From Gymnodinialimonas ceratoperidinii (GTDB taxonomy: Bacteria; Pseudomonadota; Alphaproteobacteria; Rhodobacterales; Rhodobacteraceae): a stretch of DNA of 64,000 nucleotides. The stretch is from positions 979,501 through 1,043,500 of the forward strand of contig NZ_CP079194.1 of the NCBI RefSeq assembly GCF_019297855.1, in the 5' to 3' direction. Made by a program: the position numbers and the translations under genes. The notes below the pieces were generated by a model, which ran no database searches, had not been told where the DNA came from, and worked only from the letters and a program-made list of their open reading frames with translations. Below are positions 1 to 9,188 of the stretch, piece by piece. The stretch's first letter is position 1. Each line of letters begins with the position of its first letter.

Positions 1-921
1 GCCGTGGCTGTCGACGCTGACACCCACGATGCGTCCGGGCAGCGAGCGCTTGAGCGCATCGCGGCAGGACATGAAGGCGGCATGCGGTCCGCCGTAACCA
101 AGCGGCACGCCGAAGCGCTGCGCTGAGCCGACGGCGATGTCCGCGCCCATGGCGCCCGGCTCTTTCAACAGCGTCAGCGCCAGCAGGTCAGTCGCCACCA
201 CGGCGATTGCCTTGTGCTCGTGCAATGCCGCGATCTGCTCGGACGGATCGGAGAGGCCGCCGAAGGTGCCGGGATACTGGAACAACGCCCCGAAGACCGC
301 GTCGGCCTCTAGGCTGTCGCTCGCCGCAACCTGAACCTCGATGCCCAAGGGCTCGGCTCGGGTCTCGACGACCGCGATGGTCTGGGGGTGGCAGTTCTCG
401 TCCACGAAGAAAACGCGCGATTTGGATTTCGACGCGCGCTGCGCCATCACCATGGCTTCCGCCGCCGCCGTCGCTTCATCCAGCAAGGAGGCATTGGCCA
501 CCGGCAACCCGGTCAGATCGGCCACCATCGTCTGGAAGTTCAGCAGCGCCTCGAGCCGCCCTTGGGCAATCTCCGGCTGATAGGGCGTATAAGCCGTGTA
601 CCATGCCGGGTTTTCCAACACGTTGCGCTGGATCGCGGGCGGCGTGTGGGTGCCGAAATACCCTTGGCCGATCATGCTGACCATCGGCTTGTTCTTCGCC
701 GCGATCGCGCGCATGTGCTCCAGAAGCTCTGCCTCCGACAGCGCGGGCCAGTCGAGCGCCGTGTCCTGCCGGATGGAGGCCGGCACCGTGTCGTCGATCA
801 GCGCATCAAGGGTCTTCGCCCCGACAACCTCCAGCATATCGGCCATCTCGGCAGGAGAAGGGCCGATATGGCGGCGATTGGCAAAGTCGGTCGGATCGTA
901 GTCAGTGGTTGTCCAAGGCAT
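1..921 (-). CDS. gcvP: Glycine dehydrogenase (decarboxylating), P-protein, partial
   Basis: This is the N-terminal 307 codons of the PLP-dependent P-protein of the glycine cleavage system, which decarboxylates glycine and passes the aminomethyl group to lipoyl-GcvH. The reading frame stays open to base 1, so the C-terminal two thirds, including the PLP lysine, lie outside the window. Visible family signatures are an N-terminal RRHIGP motif near residue 17, a GQGYFGT block, a TPYQPEI block and GYGGPHAAF near the window edge. The ATG at 919-921 has a GGAG Shine-Dalgarno about 8 bases upstream. It is the third gene of gcvT-gcvH-gcvP, 132 bases after gcvH; the gap holds a repeat-type hairpin. The single long P-protein form is assumed because of the N-terminal start, but a split gcvPA/gcvPB cannot be excluded. 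Confidence 0.95.
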   Translation of the reverse strand, partial: MPWTTTDYDPTDFANRRHIGPSPAEMADMLEVVGAKTLDALIDDTVPASIRQDTALDWPALSEAELLEHMRAIAAKNKPMVSMIGQGYFGTHTPPAIQRNVLENPAWYTAYTPYQPEIAQGRLEALLNFQTMVADLTGLPVANASLLDEATAAAEAMVMAQRASKSKSRVFFVDENCHPQTIAVVETRAEPLGIEVQVAASDSLEADAVFGALFQYPGTFGGLSDPSEQIAALHEHKAIAVVATDLLALTLLKEPGAMGADIAVGSAQRFGVPLGYGGPHAAFMSCRDALKRSLPGRIVGVSVDSHG

Positions 922-950
922 AATAGAGCTCCATCGCGCGCCACCGGGGC

Positions 951-1010
951 GCTCCTTCATCTTTTCACAAATACGGCCGGGGGTTTGGGGGGCTGGCCCC
1001 CCAAATTCTG
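951..1010 (-). repeat. Intergenic hairpin/GATGAAGG repeat element, copy 1
   Basis: On the minus strand this is a perfect 10-bp inverted repeat (984-993 with 996-1005, loop TG), then ACCCCCGGCC, then GTATTT and AAAGATGAAGGAG. Related elements occur near 20.8 kb and 47.0 kb, and the GATGAAGG part recurs twice at 52.5-52.7 kb. It lies between gcvH and gcvP and may attenuate transcription or stabilise an mRNA end. Confidence 0.6.
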
Positions 1011-1053
1011 ACCCACAAGGGGTTCCCCCTGCAGTCTGGCGCGGGGCGGTGGG

Positions 1054-1416
1054 TCAGTCGCCCACCAGATCCTTGTACTCGTCCTCGGACATGTACTCGT
1101 TGATCGCGTCGGGATCTTCGACCTTGATCTTGAAGAACCATGCGGCGCCCAGGGCGTCTTCGTTCACGAGTGAGGGCTTGTCTGCCAGCGCGTCGTTGGT
1201 CTCGACGATCTCGCCGTCCAGCGGCGACATGATGTCGGAGGCCGCCTTCACGGATTCGATCACCACGATCTCGTCACCCTTGGAGACCTGCGTCTCGACT
1301 TCGGGAAGTTCCACGTAGACGACGTCGCCAAGTTGCGTCGCGGCGTGTTCCGTGATGCCGACAGTGATGATGTCGCCATCAGCGCTGAGCCATTCGTGAT
1401 CTTCGGTAAATTTCAT
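1054..1416 (-). CDS. gcvH: Glycine cleavage system H protein
   Basis: A 120-residue lipoyl carrier that shuttles the aminomethyl group between GcvP, GcvT and the dihydrolipoyl dehydrogenase. It has the normal family length. The lipoylation site is Lys57 in the ESVKAASD motif, and the DHEWL N-terminus is typical of H proteins. It starts 26 bases after the gcvT stop and precedes gcvP, so the three genes are presumably one transcript under the glycine riboswitch upstream of gcvT. Confidence 0.97.
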   Translation of the reverse strand: MKFTEDHEWLSADGDIITVGITEHAATQLGDVVYVELPEVETQVSKGDEIVVIESVKAASDIMSPLDGEIVETNDALADKPSLVNEDALGAAWFFKIKVEDPDAINEYMSEDEYKDLVGD

Positions 1417-1442
1417 CAGGTGTCTCCGTCGTTTAGGTAGGG

Positions 1443-2549
1443 TCAGCGTTTGTAGCCGGGAGGGGTGAAGGGAAGCTTGGTCTGGGTGACGGGCAAGCGC
1501 TTGCCCCGCACCTCTCCAAACAAGGAAATATCCTTCGGCGTGTCGGCGTCAATCAACGCGAGCGCCATCGGGCTGCCGAGGCTGGGACCGAATCCGCCGG
1601 AGGTGATTTCCCCGATGGGCGTTTCTGCGTCCTCGCTGTCGAAGATCTGAACCCCGGCGCGCATCGGTGCACGGCCTTCGGGCAGCAGTCCCACGCGGCG
1701 GCGCGGGGCGTTGCCGCCCAGTTGCGGCAGGATCACGTCGGCACCGGGAAAGCCGCCGGCGCGCTCACCGCCGGGCCGGCGCACCTTGCCGATGGCCCAT
1801 GCCTGACCGGCCTCGACCGGGCTGATGGTGGGAGAGAGGTCCTGCCCATAGAGCGGCAGCCCCGCTTCCAGCCGCAGGCTGTCCCGGGCGCCCAGGCCGA
1901 TGGCCTCGACCCGGTCATCGGCAAGCAGCGCGCGCGCGAAGGCTTCGGCGCGGTCCTCGGGGATCGAGATCTCGAACCCGTCCTCGCCGGTATAACCCGA
2001 CCGGCTGATCCAGACCTCGGTGCCGTCCCAATCCATGCGGGTGCTGTCCATGAACGCCATCGCTGCCGCGCCCGGCAGCACCTCGGACAGGGCCGCCTCC
2101 GCCTTCGGTCCCTGCAACGCCAGCAGCGCGCGGTCCTCGATCACCTCGACGCCGTCGATATGGGCGCGCAGATGCGCGATGTCGGCCTCCTTGCACCCGG
2201 CGTTCACCACGAGGAACAATCCGTCCGGAACCCGCGCGATCATCAGGTCGTCCAGCACGCCGCCCGCATCGTTGGTGAAAAATCCGTAGCGCTGGCGCCC
2301 TTCGGCGAGGCCGGCAACATCGACGGGCACGAGGCTCTCAAGGCCCGCGACCGCATCGGCCGGCAACATGACCTGACCCATGTGGCTGACGTCGAAGAGG
2401 CCCGCGTTCTCTCGCGTCCACTGGTGCTCTCCCATCACGCCGAGGGGATATTGCACCGGCATGGAGTAGCCTGCGAAGGGGACGAATTTCGCCCCCAGTT
2501 CCGCGTGCAGATCCGCCAATGCCAATGTCTTCAGATCGTCGTTCGCCAT
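1443..2549 (-). CDS. gcvT: Aminomethyltransferase, T-protein of glycine cleavage
   Basis: A 368-residue folate-dependent T-protein that releases ammonia from the aminomethyl-lipoyl group on GcvH and makes 5,10-methylene-tetrahydrofolate. Family blocks visible include [10 protein letters not shown] near residue 25, DVSHMGQ near residue 53, [13 protein letters not shown] in the middle, and the C-terminal [13 protein letters not shown] and GKRLP segments. The ATG at 2547-2549 has a GAGGGG Shine-Dalgarno six bases upstream that is part of a short CCCC/GGGG hairpin. It is the first gene of the operon and follows the glycine riboswitch. Confidence 0.97.
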   Translation of the reverse strand: MANDDLKTLALADLHAELGAKFVPFAGYSMPVQYPLGVMGEHQWTRENAGLFDVSHMGQVMLPADAVAGLESLVPVDVAGLAEGRQRYGFFTNDAGGVLDDLMIARVPDGLFLVVNAGCKEADIAHLRAHIDGVEVIEDRALLALQGPKAEAALSEVLPGAAAMAFMDSTRMDWDGTEVWISRSGYTGEDGFEISIPEDRAEAFARALLADDRVEAIGLGARDSLRLEAGLPLYGQDLSPTISPVEAGQAWAIGKVRRPGGERAGGFPGADVILPQLGGNAPRRRVGLLPEGRAPMRAGVQIFDSEDAETPIGEITSGGFGPSLGSPMALALIDADTPKDISLFGEVRGKRLPVTQTKLPFTPPGYKR

Positions 2550-2555
2550 CTTCTA

Positions 2556-2571
2556 CCCCTCCCGCGCGGGG
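2556..2571 (-). promoter_or_regulatory. Possible Shine-Dalgarno-sequestering hairpin of gcvT
   Basis: On the minus strand CCCC, an eight-base loop, then GGGG; the GGGG arm is the gcvT ribosome binding site. This is a plausible translational expression platform for the riboswitch upstream. The stem is only four G-C pairs, so the role is inference. Confidence 0.35.
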
Positions 2572-2621
2572 CAAATGGCCCGGCATCATGTGTCCACCGC
2601 CTAGCGCGATGCCATCCTGAT

Positions 2622-2795
2622 GCCCCCTCTGTCCTTCAGCCTGAGATCGTTATCCCTTCGGCGGAGGGTTTCCCCTCACTCTCCAGAGTATCATTTGCAC
2701 GTCACAGGTCCATTTGCCTGAGAGTTTACCGGGGCGGTTGCTCCTTCGGCCCAAGCCTGCCGAGAACGACGAGCCCAAGTCTCCCTATGGGTGCG
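2622..2795 (-). promoter_or_regulatory. Tandem (two-aptamer) glycine riboswitch
   Basis: Reading the minus strand, two aptamers follow one another in the gcvT leader. Aptamer 1 (about 2700-2795) shows GGGAGACT, CCGAAGGAGCAA, CGGTAAACTCTCAGGCAA and TGGACC. Aptamer 2 (about 2622-2690) shows CTGGAGAG, CCGCCGAAGGGATAA, CTCAGGC and GGACAGAG, with CTCTG/CAGAG closing its P1 stem. These are the conserved cores of the glycine riboswitch (gcvT motif), which usually switches glycine-cleavage genes on when glycine is abundant. It ends about 75 bases before gcvT. Confidence 0.95.
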
Positions 2796-2870
2796 TGCGA
2801 GAGAATACAGAAGCGGCGGGACGGATCAAGGGGCTTGATAGAGGATGCCTATTGGCCCATTCGTAAGCAT

Positions 2871-3458
2871 ATGATTGATCCGTATTTCTTCGGCTATGGC
2901 AGCCTCGTAAACCGCAAAACCCACACCTATCCGCTCGCATCGCCCGCCGAGGTGAGGGGGTGGCGACGGGTCTGGCAGGGCACGAAACTGCGCAAGCTCG
3001 CGTTCCTCTCGGTCGAACCTGATTCGGAGGGTCGCATCGACGGTTTGATCGCCGCGGTGCCCGGTGCGGATTGGACAGCCCTCGACCTGCGCGAGGGCGC
3101 CTACCAGCGGCATCCCGTTGCGCAGATCACCCACGGTCAGGCGCAGGACTTCGAGGTGCAGATCTACGCCGTCGATCCGAAGCACAAGGAGGAGGGCGTG
3201 CACCCGATCCTGCTCAGCTATCTCGACACGGTCATTCAGGGGTTCCTGACGGAATTCGGCGAAGACGGCGCGCGTGCGTTCTTTGACGAGACAGGCGGGT
3301 GGGACATGCCGATCCGCGACGACCGGCACGATCCGATGTACCCCCGCGTGACCGAGCTGACCGACGGTGAGCGGGCTTTCGTCGATGAAAACCTGCGCCG
3401 CATCCATGAGGCGCTGCGCACGTCAGACACCACCCGGCGGGTGTCGCTGAAAGGCTGA
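2871..3458 (+). CDS. Gamma-glutamylcyclotransferase-like (AIG2/GGCT fold) protein
   Basis: A 195-residue protein of the GGCT-like superfamily, which cyclises gamma-glutamyl amines or peptides to 5-oxoproline. The YGSL substrate loop is at residues 9-12, and the likely catalytic glutamate is Glu75 in REGAYQR. The start chosen is ATG 2871 because the YGSL motif must lie close to the N-terminus; the open frame continues upstream through the riboswitch but has no family similarity there. No good Shine-Dalgarno precedes it. It is divergent from gcvT, so its promoter must sit within or next to the riboswitch DNA. The exact substrate is unknown. Confidence 0.85.
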   Translation: MIDPYFFGYGSLVNRKTHTYPLASPAEVRGWRRVWQGTKLRKLAFLSVEPDSEGRIDGLIAAVPGADWTALDLREGAYQRHPVAQITHGQAQDFEVQIYAVDPKHKEEGVHPILLSYLDTVIQGFLTEFGEDGARAFFDETGGWDMPIRDDRHDPMYPRVTELTDGERAFVDENLRRIHEALRTSDTTRRVSLKG

Positions 3459-3466
3459 GCTGGCCG

Positions 3467-3883
3467 TCAGACCGTCTGGTGCCGGGCGCGGGCGCCGCGC
3501 TCGATGGCGGCGGCATGGAGCCTGTCGATGTTGAAGACGTGGCGGATCTCCTCGAGGAACCGCAGCTCGGCCTGCGCCAGCTTGCCATCGGCGGCGGCCA
3601 CGTCACAGGCCAGCGCATAGGCCGTCTCGAAAAGATGCTCGGGCAGACCCTCCAGCACGAGGCCGAAAAGCGCGTCGAGCCCGTCCTCGTCTTCCAGGAG
3701 GTCGAAGACGATCGTGGCCACGGTCTGCATCCGGTCGGAATCGTAGTTTCCGAAAACCGGGAGGTAGTTCACCATCTGCTCGATCGACAGCAATTCGGAC
3801 GTGCGGATCGTCTGATCGGACACGGAAATGCCGACCATGACCGCGACAAGGCTGTCTTCGGGGGTGAAACTGTGATCGCTCAT
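3467..3883 (-). CDS. TerB-like (tellurite-resistance TerB family) protein
   Basis: A 138-residue, acidic, all-helical cytoplasmic protein. The C-terminal half ([15 protein letters not shown], then [10 protein letters not shown]) has the D-x-DG-x-L-x-x-x-E pattern of the TerB/DjlA-N fold, which is thought to bind metal. Such stand-alone TerB proteins are common in Rhodobacteraceae without other ter genes, so tellurite resistance should not be assumed. It converges on the GGCT-like gene with an 8-base gap. Function is unassigned beyond the fold. Confidence 0.75.
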   Translation of the reverse strand: MSDHSFTPEDSLVAVMVGISVSDQTIRTSELLSIEQMVNYLPVFGNYDSDRMQTVATIVFDLLEDEDGLDALFGLVLEGLPEHLFETAYALACDVAAADGKLAQAELRFLEEIRHVFNIDRLHAAAIERGARARHQTV

Positions 3884-3998
3884 CCGCGTCTCTCCTCTTG
3901 CTGCGTGTCATTTATTGACGACGCGCGCCCCAGACAATAGGGCGGTGTCATCGTTTTGGGCCTGCCGTGAAAGGCCCTGTTCCATGGGAAGAGAGAAG

Positions 3999-5579
3999 AT
4001 GACCGATCTGCGCGACGCTGCAATGACCTCCAAGGCCTGGCCCTTCGAAGAGGCGCGCCGCGTGCTGAAACGCTACGAGAAGGCGCCGCCCGAGAAGGGC
4101 TACGTGCTGTTCGAGACGGGCTACGGCCCCTCGGGCCTGCCGCACATCGGCACCTTCGGCGAGGTGCTGCGTACCACCATGGTGCGCCGGGCCTTCGAAG
4201 TGCTCTCGGACATTCCCACCAAGCTGATCTGCTTCTCCGACGACCTCGACGGGATGCGGAAAGTGCCGGGCAACGTGCCCAACTCCGAGAGCCTCACGCC
4301 GCATTTGCAGCGCCCGCTGACTGCCGTGCCTGATCCCTTCGGCACCCACGAGAGCTTCGGCCACCACAACAACGCCATGCTGCGGCGCTTCCTCGACACC
4401 TTCGGCTTCGAGTACGAGTTCTACTCCGCCACCGATTTCTACAAGTCCGGCCGCTTCGACGAAATCCTCAAGCGCGCGGTGGAGCGTTACGACGACATCA
4501 TGAAGGTGATGCTGAAATCGCTCCGCGAGGAGCGGCAGCAGACCTATTCGATCTTCCTGCCGATCCATCCCGAGACGGGCCGTGTGCTCTACGTGCCGAT
4601 GAAGTCGGTGAACGCCGAGGATCACACGATCACCTTCGACGACGAGGACGGCCGCGAATGGACGCTGCCGGTCACAGGCGGCAACGTGAAGCTGCAATGG
4701 AAGCCCGATTTCGGCGCCCGTTGGGCCGCGCTCGGCGTGGATTTCGAGATGTTCGGCAAGGACCATTCCACCAACGCGCCGATCTATTCGCGGATCTGCG
4801 AGATCCTCGGCACCAAGGCGCCCGAGACCTATACCTACGAGTTGTTCCTCGACGAGGGCGGGCAGAAGATCTCCAAGACCTCCGGCAACGGCATCAGCAT
4901 CGATGAGTGGCTCTCCTATGCCTCCACCGAGTCGCTGTCCTACTTCATGTACGGCAAGCCGAAGACGGCCAAGCGGATGCATTTTGACGTGATCCCCAAG
5001 GCGGTGGACGAATACCACCAGCAGCTGCGCGCCTATGCCGATCAGGACACGGCCAAGCGGCTCGCCAACCCGGTCTACCATATCCACGGCCACAACGTGC
5101 CGACTTCGACCCTGATCGTCAGCTTCGCGATGCTCCTGAACCTCGCCAGCGTTGCCAGCGCCGAGGACAAGGAAGGCCTCTGGGGCTTCATCCGCCGCTA
5201 TGCGCCCGACGCCAGCCCCGAGACCCACCCCGATCTGGATCAGGCGGCGGGCTTCGCGGTGCGCTACTACAACGACTTCGTGAAGCCCACGCGCCAGTTC
5301 CGCCTGCCCGACGAGAAGGAGCGCGCGGCGATGGAAGACCTCGTGTCTCGCCTCAAGGCCTACGACGGCCCGGTGGAGGACGAGGCGATCCAGACCATCG
5401 TCTTCGCGGTCGGCAAGGAGCACGGGTTCGAGCCCTTGCGTGACTGGTTCAAGGCGCTCTACGAGGTCTGCCTCGGCGCCTCGCAAGGGCCACGTTTCGG
5501 CGGTTTCATCGCGCTCTATGGCATTGATGAAACAGTGCAATTGATCGAGGACGGGCTGGCCGGCAAACTCGCAGGCTGA
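3999..5579 (+). CDS. lysK: Lysyl-tRNA synthetase, class I
   Basis: A 526-residue class I (archaeal-type) lysyl-tRNA synthetase, the form used by most alphaproteobacteria in place of class II LysS. It charges tRNA-Lys. The HIGH-type signature is in PSGLPHIGT (residues 44-52) and the KMSKS-type loop is KISKT at about residues 290-294. The length is normal for the family. The start is ATG 3999, preceded by a purine-rich GAAGAGAGAAG; the longer upstream frame adds only unconserved sequence. It is followed 51 bases later by the DUF4864 gene. Confidence 0.97.
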   Translation: MTDLRDAAMTSKAWPFEEARRVLKRYEKAPPEKGYVLFETGYGPSGLPHIGTFGEVLRTTMVRRAFEVLSDIPTKLICFSDDLDGMRKVPGNVPNSESLTPHLQRPLTAVPDPFGTHESFGHHNNAMLRRFLDTFGFEYEFYSATDFYKSGRFDEILKRAVERYDDIMKVMLKSLREERQQTYSIFLPIHPETGRVLYVPMKSVNAEDHTITFDDEDGREWTLPVTGGNVKLQWKPDFGARWAALGVDFEMFGKDHSTNAPIYSRICEILGTKAPETYTYELFLDEGGQKISKTSGNGISIDEWLSYASTESLSYFMYGKPKTAKRMHFDVIPKAVDEYHQQLRAYADQDTAKRLANPVYHIHGHNVPTSTLIVSFAMLLNLASVASAEDKEGLWGFIRRYAPDASPETHPDLDQAAGFAVRYYNDFVKPTRQFRLPDEKERAAMEDLVSRLKAYDGPVEDEAIQTIVFAVGKEHGFEPLRDWFKALYEVCLGASQGPRFGGFIALYGIDETVQLIEDGLAGKLAG

Positions 5580-5630
5580 CTTTGCGTCACGCCGCGCTAC
5601 ATCATGGGGTGTTTTTCAAGGAGATGCCCC

Positions 5631-6050
5631 ATGATCCGCGCCCTGATCCTGTCCCTCGCCCTTGCCATCGCGGCGGTTCTGCCCGCCACGGCGCAGGAAA
5701 TTCTTGACCCAAACCCGCAGATTGAAGCCGTCATCGGCAGCCAGTTCAGCGCCTTCGAGGCCGAAGACGTGACCGACGCTTGGCAATACGCCAGCCCGAG
5801 CATTCAGGCCTTGTTCGGTGATCCGCAGAACTTCGGCCGCATGGTGCAGCAGGCGTTCCCCATGGTGTGGGAGCCCAGTGATTTCGAGTTCATCGATCTG
5901 CAAACATTGGGCTCCATGACGGTGCAGCGGGTCGAGGTGATCGATCAGGCTGGAAACCTGCACTACCTCGGCTACTCGATGATCGAGACAGAGGCAGGCT
6001 GGCGCATCAACGGTGTGCAAGTGCTGCGTGCGCCGGATCTGGGCGTATAG
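5631..6050 (+). CDS. Secreted DUF4864 domain protein
   Basis: A 139-residue protein with a clear Sec signal peptide (MIRALILSLALAIAAV..., cleavage after ATAQ, about residue 22). The mature part fits DUF4864, a small cystatin/NTF2-like domain of unknown function with a conserved pattern of FDAEDVTDAW-like and GWRINGV-like segments. AAGGAG lies eight bases before ATG 5631. It probably acts in the periplasm. No function can be assigned. Confidence 0.8.
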   Translation: MIRALILSLALAIAAVLPATAQEILDPNPQIEAVIGSQFSAFEAEDVTDAWQYASPSIQALFGDPQNFGRMVQQAFPMVWEPSDFEFIDLQTLGSMTVQRVEVIDQAGNLHYLGYSMIETEAGWRINGVQVLRAPDLGV

Positions 6051-6090
6051 CGCTACAAGGTCGCTCTCGCAGACATAAAAACCGCCGCCG

Positions 6091-6105
6091 TTAAGTATCT
6101 CTTAA
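6091..6105 (+). promoter_or_regulatory. Exact CtrA-type box TTAA-N7-TTAA
   Basis: TTAA at 6091-6094 and 6102-6105, seven bases apart and followed by CC, matches the CtrA recognition pattern of alphaproteobacteria. It lies about 195 bases before the pectate-lyase-fold gene. Two other exact copies occur upstream of polysaccharide genes at 13858 and 15512. Confidence 0.6.
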
Positions 6106-6297
6106 CCTCTATGGCCTAATCATGGCAGCGCAACCCGTGGCTCGGCCGTCCCAGTCGGCTGATCGCGGGGTTCTTCAGCAGACAATGCAAACAACCGAGG
6201 TGACCGTTCAGGCGCCTCGGTTGCCCCTGTTCCGGTCGATGGAACATGCGGGGCCCCTTTGGACGGGCGCACGGCCCCGTCGGAAAAGGGGTATGAC

Positions 6298-8589
6298 ATG
6301 AACCAGGTTATCACAGACGGCCTAATCCTGATGCCGCCAGCCTTTGCCGAGGGTCTTGCGGATTGGTCACGGCAGGACGGCCGACCGGGCAGCGACACAT
6401 GGGCCACCGCCGCGAATGCCGCCATCGCCGCGGCCGACAGCGATTTCGGCGATTGTCTGGAAATCGTGAAGGCGGACGCGGTGACGAAACTGCGCTGGAT
6501 GGGGCAGACGCCGATCATTCCGGGCACCTACCTGCGGGTCTCTGCCCGGGTGAAGGTGCTCTCCGGGAACCTTCCGGACGTGCGGATTGCCGCATGGCCG
6601 GGCAGCGGGTCCGATGTGCATGTCTCGGGTCTGACCGAGGTGGCGAGCGATGTCGCCATCCCTGCCTACGGCACGATCGTGACCGTGTCCGCGATCCTCG
6701 GCACCGGCCAGCGCGGCGGTGTCGATCTGGCATGGGGTGTCGCGCCGACCTATGCCCATGTGGGCCTTGATCTCACCGGCCCGAATGGCGGCCAGGTGCG
6801 GATTGAAAGCATCACCGTGGAGGACGTGACTCACGTTTTTCACCGGCAGATGATGGATTGGGTCGACGTGCGGGATTACGGCGCCGTGGGGGACGGCACC
6901 ACCGACGACCGCGCCGCCTTCGCAGCCGCAGACGCCGCCGCCGAGGGCCGCGAGGTTCTGGTGCCCGAGGGTGATTACTACATCGGCTCGAACCTCACCT
7001 TCACCAATCCGGCGCGTTTCGAGGGCCGGATCATCATGCCCGACAGCGTCCGCCTCGCGCTGAACGAGAACTTCGATCTCGACGGTTATGCCGAGGCCTT
7101 CGGCGATGAGGTCACGGGCCTGAAGAAAGGCCTGCAACAGCTCTTCAACCAGTCCGACTTCGAGGCGTTCGACCTCTGCGGGCGGCGGATCATCCTCGAC
7201 GCGCCGCTGGATGTGCAGGCCATCGTCGGCAACAAGAACAGCTACGCGAACCGGCGCGTCGTGCGGAATGGCCAGTTCGCCGCCAGCGCCTCGGCCGCGT
7301 GGGACGATACCACGACGACCCGCAGCGCCGGGTATTCCGCCGCCTCGGCGTTCGAGTTGACCGGGGTCAGCAACGCGGCTTCAATCGAGGTGGGCTCGCT
7401 AATCACGGCGCCCCAAGGCGTAGGCCGGGAGGTCTATGTCCGCGCGGTCAATGCAGCCCAGAGCAAGGTCTATCTGTCGTCGCCGCTTGGCGCCGCGCCA
7501 GCCAATCAGACCTACACGTTCACCCGCTTCAAATACATGCTGGACTTCATCGGCTGGCAGAACCTGCAGCGGTTCATCATCAAGGATATCGAGTTTCTCT
7601 GCGGCGGTCTGTGTTCGGCCATCAACCTGCCGCTCGACGGGCTCGTGTTCCAGATACAGGATTGCTACTTCACCGGCCCCAAGGACCGCGCGATCACCAG
7701 CGCCGACGAAGGGTGCCAGGGGATGCAGATCGACCGCTGTCAGTTCCTGTCGAACGAGCAGGGTCTGGACGTGCCACAACGCAAATCGATCTGTTTCAAC
7801 ATCAACTCCAGCGACTGCAAGATCCGCGACAACCGGGCCAACAAGTTCCTTCATTTCGGGGTGATCTCGGGCTCGGGCAACCTGATCTCGGGCAATCATT
7901 TTTTTCAGGGCGACGGGATCGTCGAGGGCGTCCGCTCGCCGGGGATCGTCATCGCCGAGGCCAATGCGAAATGCACCTTCACCGGCAATTACGTCGACAA
8001 CTGCTACGTCGAGTGGACCAACGAGAAGGACCCGAGCCCGGATTTCTCGGGCGGGCTGTCGTTCCACGGGCTCACCGTGCAGGGCAATATCTTCTTCGCC
8101 ACCAATACCGCGCCCTGGATGCGTTTCATCTCGATCAAGCCACACGGAGATGATCATTTCATTAACGGCGTGTCGATCACCGGCAACCTGTTCAAGAAGA
8201 CCAACGGCGCGCAGTTGGAGGCGGTGGACGGTGTCGACGATTCCGTCGCACCATTGGACCTGAACCGGACGGCGGATCTGGAATTCAAAGGCAACGTCTT
8301 CCACGGCATCGTCAAACGGACCGAGAACCCGATCTCGGTGCGCGCGGTGGAGGGCTCTGCCGTGCAAAGCTGGAATGTCGATCTTAGCGATTACCTGCCC
8401 TTCGGCGCGCCGGCGAAATACGCCTTGTCGGTTCTGCCCGATGGCCCGCTGAAATCCAGCTCCAACGTGACGATCTACTCGGCCCCCTACGCGCAGGGCT
8501 ACCAAGGCGTCGCGGGTCAGACCCTGCGCGTGACCTGGTCGCAGGCGGTAAAGGGCGCGGCCTATGTCACCGCGCGTTGCGATAACTGA
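6298..8589 (+). CDS. Pectate-lyase-fold (right-handed beta-helix) surface protein; possible spike/tailspike
   Basis: A 763-residue protein without signal peptide. Residues 1-185 look like a carbohydrate-binding or jelly-roll domain. Near residues 190-225 there is the classical VRDYGAVGDGTTDDRAAF motif that opens the pectate-lyase-3/GH28-related beta-helix, followed by repeated N-x-x-G turns (SGSGNLISGNHF, TFTGNYVDN, VQGNIFF, ITGNLF) typical of stacked beta-helix coils, and a C-terminal beta-rich cap. Start ATG 6298 follows GAAAAGGGG. Such proteins are phage-tailspike-like; in Rhodobacterales related proteins are associated with gene transfer agent head spikes near capsule genes (from memory, to be checked). 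Catalytic residues cannot be assigned, so binding rather than hydrolysis is equally possible. Confidence 0.75.
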   Translation: MNQVITDGLILMPPAFAEGLADWSRQDGRPGSDTWATAANAAIAAADSDFGDCLEIVKADAVTKLRWMGQTPIIPGTYLRVSARVKVLSGNLPDVRIAAWPGSGSDVHVSGLTEVASDVAIPAYGTIVTVSAILGTGQRGGVDLAWGVAPTYAHVGLDLTGPNGGQVRIESITVEDVTHVFHRQMMDWVDVRDYGAVGDGTTDDRAAFAAADAAAEGREVLVPEGDYYIGSNLTFTNPARFEGRIIMPDSVRLALNENFDLDGYAEAFGDEVTGLKKGLQQLFNQSDFEAFDLCGRRIILDAPLDVQAIVGNKNSYANRRVVRNGQFAASASAAWDDTTTTRSAGYSAASAFELTGVSNAASIEVGSLITAPQGVGREVYVRAVNAAQSKVYLSSPLGAAPANQTYTFTRFKYMLDFIGWQNLQRFIIKDIEFLCGGLCSAINLPLDGLVFQIQDCYFTGPKDRAITSADEGCQGMQIDRCQFLSNEQGLDVPQRKSICFNINSSDCKIRDNRANKFLHFGVISGSGNLISGNHFFQGDGIVEGVRSPGIVIAEANAKCTFTGNYVDNCYVEWTNEKDPSPDFSGGLSFHGLTVQGNIFFATNTAPWMRFISIKPHGDDHFINGVSITGNLFKKTNGAQLEAVDGVDDSVAPLDLNRTADLEFKGNVFHGIVKRTENPISVRAVEGSAVQSWNVDLSDYLPFGAPAKYALSVLPDGPLKSSSNVTIYSAPYAQGYQGVAGQTLRVTWSQAVKGAAYVTARCDN

Positions 8590-8619
8590 GTAGGCCGTAC
8601 GCCTTGTGAGCCTTGGATC

Positions 8620-8657
8620 ACCCCCGGCGGCGCGTCAGCCCTTCGGGGGTCATCTTT
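8620..8657 (+). terminator. Probable terminator after the beta-helix gene
   Basis: ACCCCCG (8620-8626) pairs with CGGGGGT (8644-8650) and is followed by CATCTTTT. It sits 30 bases after the stop codon of the beta-helix gene. Confidence 0.5.
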
Positions 8658-8720
8658 TGCAAGGTGGCGCCCGCGCGGCGCGCGCGGTAGATGCGGGCAG
8701 GATCACAGGAAAGGCCTTGC

Positions 8721-9185
8721 GTGCTACCCGTCGAGAATGTCTCAGATTATCCCTCTCCGCCCGAGGTGCAGAGCGTCCCGCATCGCCTGACCGCGCGGTT
8801 CAAGGGCGTGCCCATCGCCGACACCGACGCCGGGCAGCGTCTGATCGAGACGGGCCGGGCGCCGACCTACTTCTTCCCGCCCGCCGACATCGTGATGTCT
8901 GCGCTGGTTTCCATCGCCCATGAAACGACCTGCCCCGTGAAGGGCCGGGCGATCTATTACGATCTTGTCATCAACGGGCGTCGCGCCCGTGCCGCGGCGT
9001 GGAGCTTCCCGGCACCCACCGCGCGATACGAGGCGCTCCGCAATCACATCGCCTTCTTCGCCACCGCGCTGGACGCGGCCCATGTGGGGGAACTCAAGGT
9101 CATTCCGCAGCCCGGTGACCTTCACGGCGGGTGGGTGACGCCGAACCTGACGGGCAGGATCAAGGGCGTGCTCGGACGCGGATAG
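8721..9185 (+). CDS. DUF427 domain protein
   Basis: A 154-residue cytoplasmic protein of the DUF427 family, a small beta-sheet fold of unknown function. The family is marked by a region like CPVKGRAIYYDL (residues near 78-90) and the ...AWSFPAPTAR... and IAFFATALD... segments. GTG 8721 is the best start because AGGAAAGG lies about six bases upstream; an ATG 30 bases earlier lacks a binding site. It converges on the next gene with a gap of only three bases. Confidence 0.75.
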   Translation: MLPVENVSDYPSPPEVQSVPHRLTARFKGVPIADTDAGQRLIETGRAPTYFFPPADIVMSALVSIAHETTCPVKGRAIYYDLVINGRRARAAAWSFPAPTARYEALRNHIAFFATALDAAHVGELKVIPQPGDLHGGWVTPNLTGRIKGVLGRG

Positions 9186-9188
9186 CGC

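Noticed and set aside
1722..2870. Upstream extension of the GGCT-like reading frame across gcvT and the riboswitch
   Set aside because: The frame is merely open by composition; it crosses gcvT antisense and the riboswitch, and GGCT proteins begin close to the YGSL motif.
3467..3883. Tellurite-resistance determinant
   Set aside because: Only a lone TerB-like protein is present; no terC, terD or terZ genes are nearby, so resistance is not inferred.
3948..5540. 530-codon open frame opposite lysK
   Set aside because: It is antisense to a clearly conserved lysyl-tRNA synthetase, rich in His, Gly and Val as expected of G+C-rich antisense frames, and has no family motif.
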